A model generated the notes under the pieces. That model was not told the origin of the DNA. It did no database searches and saw only the letters and a program-made list of their open reading frames with translations. Made by a program: the position numbers and the translations under genes. A stretch of 18,463 nucleotides of DNA from Nitrospinota bacterium (GTDB taxonomy: Bacteria; Nitrospinota; Nitrospinia; Nitrospinales; VA-1), in the NCBI GenBank assembly GCA_002731985.1, contig PCCT01000050.1, forward strand, positions 4,883 through 23,345, written 5' to 3'. Positions 7,151 to 13,541 of this stretch are shown piece after piece (within the stretch, counting starts at the first letter, position 1; the number at the start of each line of letters is the position of its first letter).

Positions 7151-8389
7151 ATGACGACTGCTTCACGGAAGCTCGATGATGTGATTCACGAGATTGCGAG
7201 TATGGAGTTGGGTGACGATCAACCTGCATTTCAATCTGATCCGGTTATGGCTCGATTCAAGGAATCGGGAACGGAACTGTGGGTTGATACCGGTGATTTA
7301 GAAAAAGCCCAGTCTATCTGGAAATCGGAATTTACTGCGCTCACCACCAACAATACTTTGGCAAACCAGGTGGTTCAAACGGGTGTGATGGATGAGGTGA
7401 TTGGTCAAACTGTGACGCGATTGAAAGAAGTGGCTCCCGATTTATCGGAGGAGGAACGAGTCACGGAAATCGGTTTTGTTATCAATTGCCGCATTGCCCT
7501 GCGCCTAGTGCGTGCTTTTAAAACGCGGGTGAGCGTGGAGCTTCACCCCTCCATGTCACGGAATATGGAGCGTACATTAGAATATGCCCGTCGCTATTAT
7601 CGTGTGTGCCCGGAATTCTTCACAATCAAAATTCCTCTAACGCCCGAGGGTTATCTGGCTGTTCGGACCCTTCGAGAAGAGGGAATGCCTATTAACTTTA
7701 CTTTGGGATTTTCTGCGCGTCAGAACTATCTGGCCGCGCGATTGTCTAATCCGGATTACGTGAATGTATTTTTAGGCAGGCTCAATCAGGTGGTCACTGA
7801 AAATTCTGCCGGAAGCGGGGATATGGTCGGTGAAAAAGTTACTCTGGCTACGCAGGAGGCGCTTATCAATGTTCGCAAACAATATTCAGATATCAGTACA
7901 AAGCTAATTGGAGCGAGTATCAGAAGCGGGGAGCAGGTTGCTTTTCTTGCCGGACTCGATGTTTTAACCATTCCCCCGGCGGCGATGGAACAGTTTGCAA
8001 ATCTTGAACAGACAGGTTTGGTTGAAAGCAATATCGGAAAAGATATTCAACCGGGGATCGATAAGAATCATTCCCAGTCCGCACGATTTTCTACGCTTTG
8101 GGAAGTGCCGGATTCATTTATCAAGTTTGTGGATGATCTTTTGGCCGAAACTAATTTGGACAGGATGTCGGGAGAGGAGCTCGACTCATTTTGTAAGGAG
8201 CGAGGCATTGACTTGTTCCATCCTTTTTCCGCCGCTGATTTAAAGAAAATTTTAGATCGGGGTAAAATTCCCGTTTTTGATGATTGGCCCGAGGAAATAG
8301 CTTTAGACGATCTTATGACGCAGTCGGCTTTGCAGTCGTTTACAAAAGACCAGGGTGCATTGGATGATAGGGTTCGATCTTTCTTATGA
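7151..8389 (+). CDS. tal: Transaldolase, long form with C-terminal extension
   Basis: The enzyme moves a dihydroxyacetone unit between sugar phosphates in the non-oxidative pentose phosphate pathway. The alpha/beta-barrel signatures are visible but divergent: ELWVDTGDLE with D46, LTTNNTLANQVV (64-75, equivalent to the TTNPS loop), and FTIKIPLTPEGYLAV with K160 as the probable Schiff-base lysine. Then come INFTLGFSARQ (181-191) and LIGASIRSGEQVAFLAGLDV, equivalent to the GASFRN...LAGCD.LT region of TalB. At 412 residues it is about 95 longer than TalB. The extra part (from about residue 320) is acidic and helical, and I do not recognise it. The start ATG is one base after the pgi stop, with AAAGG about 10 bases upstream. 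Coupling with pgi is expected because fructose 6-phosphate is shared by both enzymes. An annotator may label it only transaldolase family protein. Confidence 0.9.
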   Translation: MTTASRKLDDVIHEIASMELGDDQPAFQSDPVMARFKESGTELWVDTGDLEKAQSIWKSEFTALTTNNTLANQVVQTGVMDEVIGQTVTRLKEVAPDLSEEERVTEIGFVINCRIALRLVRAFKTRVSVELHPSMSRNMERTLEYARRYYRVCPEFFTIKIPLTPEGYLAVRTLREEGMPINFTLGFSARQNYLAARLSNPDYVNVFLGRLNQVVTENSAGSGDMVGEKVTLATQEALINVRKQYSDISTKLIGASIRSGEQVAFLAGLDVLTIPPAAMEQFANLEQTGLVESNIGKDIQPGIDKNHSQSARFSTLWEVPDSFIKFVDDLLAETNLDRMSGEELDSFCKERGIDLFHPFSAADLKKILDRGKIPVFDDWPEEIALDDLMTQSALQSFTKDQGALDDRVRSFL

Positions 8390-8414
8390 TGCTTGATCCG
8401 AGTATGAAAGGTTT

Positions 8415-8420
8415 AGGAGA
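8415..8420 (+). promoter_or_regulatory. Strong ribosome binding site of glk
   Basis: AGGAGA ends 4 bases before the glk ATG at 8425. It is the best Shine-Dalgarno match in the window, and it fixes the start of glucokinase 35 bases after the transaldolase stop. Confidence 0.6.
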
Positions 8421-8424
8421 GTAA

Positions 8425-9414
8425 ATGATTCTTGCTGGGGATATCGGCGGGACCAAGGTCAATCTTGGGCTATACCGTGAAGCCGGTGAGCACCTTGAGC
8501 TTTTAGAGGAAGCCCGGTATGAATGCAGAGACTATGACGGGCTGGACCAGATTCTGGATGCATTTTTGGCGGAGACCGATAGCCAACCAAAGATGGCCTG
8601 CTTTGGCGTTGCGGGTCTGGTCAAAGACGGTGCCTGCCGGGTGACCAATTTGGGGTGGGATATTGATGCACCCCAAATCAAGGAAGCGTTGGGTATCGAT
8701 CAAGTCTGGCTTATTAACGATCTTGCCGCTATGGCTTGCTCGGTTCCTTTTTTAGGCGATGACGAAATTGAAGTCTTGCAAAAAGGAGCAGAGGAAGGCG
8801 GAAGTATTGCGGTGCTTGCGGCAGGGACCGGGTTAGGTCAGGCTTTTCTTGTGCCCGGTGGTCATGGACGCTACCGAATTCTGGAAACGGAAGGAGGTCA
8901 TTGCGACTTCGCGCCTCGTAACCCTTTTGAGACAGAATTATTACACTTTCTTTTGCATGAGTTTGAACGAGTCAGCATAGAAAGAATTTTGTCAGGCGAA
9001 GGGATTTATCGCATTTATAGATATATTTGCGATAATCAGGAATTGGAGGAACCGGATTGGCTTCTCAAGGAATTCGACGAAAACGGTCTTGCCAAGGTTG
9101 TCGTTGACAACGGTCTCAACGGAAAATCGAAGGCCTGTAGAATTGCGATTGAGGTGTTTGTTGAGATTTATGGTGCGGTTGCGGGGAACATGGCTCTGCA
9201 GTTGAAAACGACTGGAGGAGTTTATGTGGGCGGTGGGATTGCGCCAAATATACTTTCCTTGATGAAAGATAGATTCTTTATGGAAAACTTTCTTGATAAG
9301 GGCAGGTTCCAAGGTTGGCTTGAGCGGATTCCTGTTCGCTTGATCCTCAATGAAAAGGCTTCCCTTCTAGGTGCGGCGCATTATGCTTTGGATAAAAATT
9401 TTGTGCGTCTTTGA
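8425..9414 (+). CDS. glk: Glucokinase (Glk family)
   Basis: ATP-dependent phosphorylation of glucose to glucose 6-phosphate in the cytoplasm, feeding the isomerase encoded two genes upstream. The 329 residues match the E. coli Glk type of the hexokinase/actin fold. The phosphate 1 loop is GDIGGTKVNLGL (5-16). LINDLAAMA (96-104) has the catalytic aspartate D99. AAGTGLGQAF (132-141) is the phosphate 2 loop. EGGHCDFAPRN (156-166) has the sugar-binding E156 and H159. VSIERILSG and the adenosine loop GGVYVGGGIAP follow. No ROK-type CxCGxxGC zinc motif is present, which rules out the ROK glucokinase family. No sugar transporter is seen nearby, so the glucose source (uptake, or breakdown of internal glycogen or trehalose) is open. 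Confidence 0.96.
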   Translation: MILAGDIGGTKVNLGLYREAGEHLELLEEARYECRDYDGLDQILDAFLAETDSQPKMACFGVAGLVKDGACRVTNLGWDIDAPQIKEALGIDQVWLINDLAAMACSVPFLGDDEIEVLQKGAEEGGSIAVLAAGTGLGQAFLVPGGHGRYRILETEGGHCDFAPRNPFETELLHFLLHEFERVSIERILSGEGIYRIYRYICDNQELEEPDWLLKEFDENGLAKVVVDNGLNGKSKACRIAIEVFVEIYGAVAGNMALQLKTTGGVYVGGGIAPNILSLMKDRFFMENFLDKGRFQGWLERIPVRLILNEKASLLGAAHYALDKNFVRL

Positions 9415-9438
9415 ATTTTGTGTGGTGCTGAATATTAT
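9411..9438 (+). promoter_or_regulatory. Predicted argG promoter
   Basis: TTGAAT (9411-9416, overlapping the glk stop codon) and TATTAT (9433-9438, five of six consensus bases) are 16 bases apart. Transcription would begin near 9445, about 25 bases before the argG ATG. There is no terminator-like hairpin after glk, so read-through from the sugar operon is also possible. Confidence 0.4.
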
Positions 9439-9470
9439 TAGTGACATTTTAATAGAACGGATTTACTGAA

Positions 9471-10673
9471 ATGAATGTAAAAAAAATTGTACTGGCATAT
9501 TCCGGCGGACTTGATACCTCGGTGATTATTAAATGGCTTCGAGAAAAATATGACGCCGAAGTTGTCGCGTTTGCCGCTGATGTCGGGCAAGGGCAGGAGC
9601 TTGACCCTGTTCGCGAAAAAGCCATCGCCACAGGTGCCAGCGAAGTTTATGTTGAAGACTTAAAGGAAGAATTTGTTCGTGACTTCGTGTTTCCCATGCT
9701 TCGCGGCAATGCATTCTATGAGAATGATTACTTGTTGGGTACCGCGATCGCTCGTCCTTTGATTGCCAAGGAACAAATAAGGATAGCGAAAAACTGCGGA
9801 GCCGATGGTGTTTCTCACGGTGCCACGGGGAAAGGAAACGACCAGGTTCGTTTCGAATTGGCGTATATGGACCTGAACCCGGATATCAAAATTATCGCAC
9901 CCTGGCGTGAGTGGGATTTGACCTCCCGCACTGCGCTCATGGATTATGCAAAGGAACACGGCATTCCGGTTCCCGTTAGTAAAGATAAGCCATTCAGCAT
10001 GGATCGTAATTTGTTTCATGTCAGTTATGAGGGAGGAGTGCTTGAAGACCCTTGGACGGAGCCTGATGAAGATATGTTTATGATGACAGTGGCTCCCGAA
10101 TCCGCTCCAGACAAAGCGACTACTATAGAGATCGAATATGAAGCAGGAAACCCTGTTGCTGTGAATGGTGAACGGATGAGTCCTGCAACTTTGCTGGCCA
10201 AGTTAAATGAATGCGCTGGTAGTAATGGTATCGGGCGAATTGATGTTGTCGAAAACCGGTTTGTTGGTATGAAATCGCGCGGCGTATACGAAACTCCCGG
10301 CGGCACCATCCTGCACATTGCTCACCGCGCAGTTGAATCCATTACCATGGATAGAGAGGTGATGTGTTTACGAGATTCACTGATACCCTCTTACGCCAAG
10401 ATGATTTACAATGGATTCTGGTATTCACCAGAACGGGCACTGCTTCAGAATACGATGGATGAGACCCAGAAAACGGTAACCGGGGTCGTGCGTCTTAAGC
10501 TGTACAAAGGAAATTGTAGAGTTGTGGGACGCAAGGCAAGCAAATCACTTTACGATCAGAATGTGGTCACCTTTGAAGAGGGCGATGGGTATCGCCAGGA
10601 TGATGCCGATGGATTCATTCGCCTCAACGCGCTTCGTTTGAAGATGTATTCCAAAACATACGGCGTCAAATAA
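9471..10673 (+). CDS. argG: Argininosuccinate synthase
   Basis: The enzyme joins citrulline and aspartate with ATP to form argininosuccinate, the penultimate step of arginine synthesis. It has 400 residues, the standard length of the type I enzyme. The N-terminal PP-loop AYSGGLDTS (9-17) binds ATP, and ADVGQGQE follows strand 2. [13 protein letters not shown] (117-129) is the family signature for citrulline and aspartate binding. Downstream blocks ([36 protein letters not shown]) are all conserved and ungapped. ATG 9471 gives the normal N-terminus; the ribosome site is poor. No other arginine gene is in the window (argH, argF and argB are absent), so it stands alone between the sugar operon and a gene remnant. 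Confidence 0.98.
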   Translation: MNVKKIVLAYSGGLDTSVIIKWLREKYDAEVVAFAADVGQGQELDPVREKAIATGASEVYVEDLKEEFVRDFVFPMLRGNAFYENDYLLGTAIARPLIAKEQIRIAKNCGADGVSHGATGKGNDQVRFELAYMDLNPDIKIIAPWREWDLTSRTALMDYAKEHGIPVPVSKDKPFSMDRNLFHVSYEGGVLEDPWTEPDEDMFMMTVAPESAPDKATTIEIEYEAGNPVAVNGERMSPATLLAKLNECAGSNGIGRIDVVENRFVGMKSRGVYETPGGTILHIAHRAVESITMDREVMCLRDSLIPSYAKMIYNGFWYSPERALLQNTMDETQKTVTGVVRLKLYKGNCRVVGRKASKSLYDQNVVTFEEGDGYRQDDADGFIRLNALRLKMYSKTYGVK

Positions 10674-10690
10674 ACCAGCAAAAACTGGTT
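10673..10690 (+). other. Small hairpin right after argG
   Basis: AACCAG (10673-10678) and CTGGTT (10685-10690) can pair over a six-base loop. It overlaps the final base of the argG stop codon. There is no U-run after it, so it is at best a weak terminator or an mRNA 3'-end stabiliser. Confidence 0.3.
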
Positions 10691-10751
10691 ATCAATCGGT
10701 TCACTCAGAGCCGTCGAGTCAGTATGACCAGCCCTGCCTCTTTAATCTCAA

Positions 10752-10767
10752 TGGGTTAGCTAGCCCA
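10752..10767 (+). other. 16-base near-perfect palindrome upstream of a promoter motif
   Basis: TGGGTTAGCTAGCCCA is self-complementary except for one G-T pair. It ends 5 bases before the TTGATT box at 10773. Its position fits an operator of the lost response-regulator gene, but no repressor is known, and short palindromes arise by chance. Confidence 0.25.
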
Positions 10768-10772
10768 CGCTC

Positions 10773-10803
10773 TTGATTTGTTCCCCCCATAAGGGTATAT
10801 AAT
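10773..10803 (+). promoter_or_regulatory. Promoter-like motif in front of the response-regulator remnant
   Basis: TTGATT (10773-10778) is followed by a perfect TATAAT at 10798-10803 (19-base spacing) or TATATA at 10796-10801 (17-base spacing). A start about 7 bases after the -10 falls on or next to the ATG at 10810, so the transcript could be leaderless. The repeated GGGTATAT around the -10 is notable. Confidence 0.4.
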
Positions 10804-10809
10804 GGGTAT

Positions 10810-10990
10810 ATGAATCCTATCCTAGTTGTCGATGATGAAAAGAGCCTTTGAGAAGAAAATGATTATTCACGCTCTCGACAAAACGGGAGGCGTAATAAAA
10901 AATGCCGCGAATTTACTGAATCTTAGTTTTCGTTCCATGAGATATTGTTTGCAGAAACACAATATTAAAAGAAAAACTGACCTCAAATAA
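10810..10990 (+). pseudogene. NtrC/PilR-type response regulator remnant with central deletion
   Basis: ATG 10810 opens MNPILVVDDEKSL, a textbook start of a receiver domain (DD acidic pair), and then hits TGA at 10849-10851. From 10850, one frame over, the sequence reads EKKMIIHALDKTGGVIKNAA followed by NLLNLSFRSMRYCLQKHNIK and a stop TAA at 10988-10990. That is the Fis-type helix-turn-helix C-terminus of sigma-54-dependent regulators; the SFRSxRYxLxK pattern is typical of PilR/NtrC members. Everything between, namely the rest of the receiver and the whole AAA+ domain (roughly 390 residues in this family), is missing. So this is one gene with a large internal deletion and a frame change at the junction. 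ATG 10859 could still express the last 43 residues. Together with the motifs listed separately, this explains most of the 338-base gap between argG and the next gene. Confidence 0.8.
10942..10965 (+). repeat. Inverted repeat ATATTGT / ACAATAT
   Basis: Seven-base perfect arms (10942-10948 and 10959-10965) are separated by ten bases. They lie inside the helix-turn-helix remnant and about 50 bases before the next gene. It may be an operator or chance symmetry in A+T-rich DNA. Confidence 0.25.
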
Positions 10991-11011
10991 TCTGGATTTA
11001 ATGCCCCCTAA

Positions 11012-13000
11012 ATGAAACTTAATACCTACCCTTTAAATTGTTGGACCTTTTGCGTTCTATTCATTTTGTTTTCCGCCTCACCTGTGATGGCGGACCAGGA
11101 TGCTGAAGAAAGAATTCCGCAACTCAATCCATTTTCGGAAGCTGAGTATCTGTACCACTCAGGTGAAATCAAAAAGTCACAACTCTATTATCAGGAATAC
11201 CTTAGTGGAAAGCCTGACGGTGATCGTGGCAATATTGCCTTATTTCGATTAGGGACCATCCATCAGCAAAACAATTCTTTTGTTACGGCGTTGCGTTATT
11301 ACGAGACTTTGTTAGATCGCTCACCTAACTTGTTATTGGCTTACGATACGAAGCTGGGGAAAGCTCAATGCTTGTTTGAACTCGAACAATATGCCGAGTC
11401 GAGAAATCTGTTTATTGAAATTGTGTCGTCTCACCCGGATACAAAGAAGAAGTGGGAAGCAAGAATACGTCTTGGGCAATTGGATGAAAAACAGCTGGAT
11501 TTTCAAGATGCCATTGAGAAACTTAGAAAGATTTATTCTCAAAGTGAAATAAAGGGCGTACGAAATCAAGCCAGTGAACTGATTGATAGGATTGTTAAAG
11601 AAAATCTGAGTAAGGTAATGCTGATCGAATTATCGAAGAAATACACTTCGGGGTTTCCTGCAGATCTGATACTGCTTAGGCTTATTTCAATATATCGCGA
11701 AGAAAGAGATCTTAAGCAACTTCAAAATACATTCTCCAGGTTTTTACTTTTGTTCCCAGAGCATCCACAACGTTTGGCTGTCGAATCTGGACTAAAACAA
11801 ATCGAAGGAAACAGGGAAGGGAAGTTGCGACTCGGGGTGGTATTACCTTTGACCGGTAAAATGGCTTTAACTGGACAGCAGGTTCTGCAAGGTGTTCAAT
11901 TGGCGGTTAAAGAATCAGGTTTGGAGCGTGAAGGTACCCTGGAGGTCATTGTCAAGGATTCTGCCGCTCGACCTGTGGAACAAGTGATAGAAGAGCTAGC
12001 CACAGACCCCAGCGTGATTGGTGTGATCGGCCCGGTATTGAGTAAGGTCGTTCAAAGGGCGGCACCAATTGCAGATCGATACCATTTGTCTGTTTTTACA
12101 CCCACTGCATCCTTTGCCGGATTAACAGACTTGAGTCCTTACGTGTTTCGCAATGCGATGACACGGAAGCTTCATGGAAAATTTATTGCAGACTATGCTG
12201 TTAACGTTTTGCGGTTACGTCGATTTATTATTCTTTATCCTTTAGAAGGATATGGCTTCGAGCTAAAAGATACTTTTGTTAAAGAAGTTGAGTCTCTTGG
12301 CGCTGAGGTGGTCTCTGTTGTTCCTTATGAGCGTTCGCAAACGGATTTCAAAAAACAAATCCTTGAGATTGGTGGTATTGACGACGATAAACTTAAGAAG
12401 ATGGTCGAGGATCAGTTGGAAACCAATACAGCATCTGCCCCGTTAGGTCAGAATGGGCCTATGTCTCGCCCTGTGGTGGAGATGGGGCTTTGGTCAGATG
12501 AAGAGGTGGAAAGTCTGAAGGTGTCGCTAGAATTAAGTTATGATGCGATATTTCTGCCAGGATTTTATGATAAGGTTGGGTTGATTGTGCCACAGCTGGT
12601 TTTTTATAATGTTGATGCAGCGGCCCTGCTTGGAGCGGATGGGTGGAACTCTCCCGAATTGGTTAAGATTGCTGGAAATTATATGCGCAAAGGATACTTT
12701 GTTAATGGATTTTATGCGAAGTCCAAACGAACAGAGGTGGTTCAATTTGTAAAACAGTACAAAAGTTACTTTGCTGAGGAGCCTACAATATTATCAGCCC
12801 AGTCTTACGATGTCGCAAACATGTTTGTACAGTCGATAAAGTCAGGCGCCACAAACCGTCGTCAGATAAGGGAGAAACTGATTGGAATCCGAGGATTTCA
12901 AGGGGTCTCTGGGAGGACAAACATTCTGCCAAATGGTGAATCCGATAAAAACCTGTTCATCATGAAAATTATCAAGAAAAAAATTACGGAAGACAACTGA
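11012..13000 (+). CDS. Secreted TPR plus periplasmic-binding-fold protein, LpoA/LivK-like
   Basis: The 662 residues begin with a signal peptide (hydrophobic core about 10-24, likely cut after VMA at residue 27, not a lipobox). Residues ~40-250 form TPR-like helical pairs, for example AEYLYHSGEIKKSQLYYQEY and ALFRLGTIHQQNNSFVTALR. From K271 onward a type I periplasmic binding fold follows (LRLGVVLPLTGKMALTGQQV; VIGVIGPVLSKVVQRAAPIA; RRFIILYPLEGYGFELKDTF), ending near residue 655. This layout is shared by LpoA, the outer-membrane activator of PBP1A, and resembles amino-acid ABC receptors (LivK, Peripla_BP_6). No ABC permease or ATPase is adjacent and TPRs are not usual in LivK, so an LpoA-type or other sensing/scaffold role is favoured. 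LpoA is a lipoprotein and this is not, which counts against a strict orthologue. There is no clear ribosome site before ATG 11012. Confidence 0.85.
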   Translation: MKLNTYPLNCWTFCVLFILFSASPVMADQDAEERIPQLNPFSEAEYLYHSGEIKKSQLYYQEYLSGKPDGDRGNIALFRLGTIHQQNNSFVTALRYYETLLDRSPNLLLAYDTKLGKAQCLFELEQYAESRNLFIEIVSSHPDTKKKWEARIRLGQLDEKQLDFQDAIEKLRKIYSQSEIKGVRNQASELIDRIVKENLSKVMLIELSKKYTSGFPADLILLRLISIYREERDLKQLQNTFSRFLLLFPEHPQRLAVESGLKQIEGNREGKLRLGVVLPLTGKMALTGQQVLQGVQLAVKESGLEREGTLEVIVKDSAARPVEQVIEELATDPSVIGVIGPVLSKVVQRAAPIADRYHLSVFTPTASFAGLTDLSPYVFRNAMTRKLHGKFIADYAVNVLRLRRFIILYPLEGYGFELKDTFVKEVESLGAEVVSVVPYERSQTDFKKQILEIGGIDDDKLKKMVEDQLETNTASAPLGQNGPMSRPVVEMGLWSDEEVESLKVSLELSYDAIFLPGFYDKVGLIVPQLVFYNVDAAALLGADGWNSPELVKIAGNYMRKGYFVNGFYAKSKRTEVVQFVKQYKSYFAEEPTILSAQSYDVANMFVQSIKSGATNRRQIREKLIGIRGFQGVSGRTNILPNGESDKNLFIMKIIKKKITEDN

Positions 13001-13156
13001 TAACTCTAAGATCATGAAATTGAAAATAAAAAATTCCGTCATTACCTCAAATAAACAAGGCTCCACTTTCTGCCCCACCCCTTAACTCCCTAATGCTGAG
13101 TTGATAGGTGTAGTTTCAATACCTTTCAAGAACATACCTGAGGGGCGATCATAAAG
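13001..13156. other. Short intergenic stretch between convergent genes
   Basis: No gene, hairpin terminator or convincing repeat was seen in these 156 bases, although the flanking genes converge here. A pyrimidine-rich segment (about 13060-13090) is the only compositional oddity. Confidence 0.4.
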
Positions 13157-13459
13157 TTATTCGTTACCGTTCACGCCGTCCCGCGATACGTCTTTATACA
13201 TTGCGTCCCATGTTCCATCCTCATTGACATCGATAGCGTAGAACAACGGGCTTGTTGATGCGATGTAGTAATATCGGTCCATTGGATAATCAACATGAAA
13301 CACCAGGTTTTGTGCGTGGGTGAAAATGGCTTCGCCTATAGTACGCGGGGAGTAATAAGAGGTGATGATGGATCGGACAGCAATGAAATCAGTTCTATGA
13401 TTGCCGCCCAGATCACAACTTACATAGAGAAGTCCGTTAGGCGCAGGATTCCAGTCCAA
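13157..13459 (-). CDS. Small hypothetical protein, probably 5'-truncated
   Basis: I do not recognise this protein. The frame is open on the - strand from TGA at 13499-13501 down to TAA at 13157-13159, about 113 codons. The first usable start is TTG at 13459; before it, EYGVPKPLLESRLDWNPAPN reads like real protein, so the true 5' end has probably been lost or shifted. The product looks like a soluble or exported beta-rich domain: GLLYVSCDLGGNHRTDFIAV, then YPMDRYYYIASTSPLFYAID. It ends DVNEDGTWDAMYKDVSRDGV-NGNE. DVNEDGTWD has the D-x-N-x-D-G spacing of a calcium-binding loop, and SRDGVNGNE echoes it. No ribosome site is seen. It lies 82 bases downstream of the metal pump gene on the same strand. 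It could be a decaying gene fragment; the amino-acid composition argues against a random open frame. Confidence 0.5.
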   Translation of the reverse strand: MDWNPAPNGLLYVSCDLGGNHRTDFIAVRSIITSYYSPRTIGEAIFTHAQNLVFHVDYPMDRYYYIASTSPLFYAIDVNEDGTWDAMYKDVSRDGVNGNE

Positions 13460-13541
13460 CCGAGATTCCAGCAGTGGTTTGGGGACACCGTATTCGTCTC
13501 AATAAAAATTCTGTAACGGAAATGAAAAATCGTTTGGAAAA

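Noticed and set aside
9425..9450. Possible ArgR box (TGAAT...ATTA) before argG
   Set aside because: Only one half-site resembles the consensus and the second arm does not match, so arginine control cannot be claimed from the sequence.
11012..13000. Simple branched-chain amino-acid ABC receptor
   Set aside because: The N-terminal TPR-like region and the absence of any transporter gene nearby make a plain LivK assignment unsafe; it is kept only as an alternative.
13060..13156. Pyrimidine-rich segment that could be the end of an insertion sequence
   Set aside because: No matching inverted copy, transposase fragment or target duplication was found in the window.
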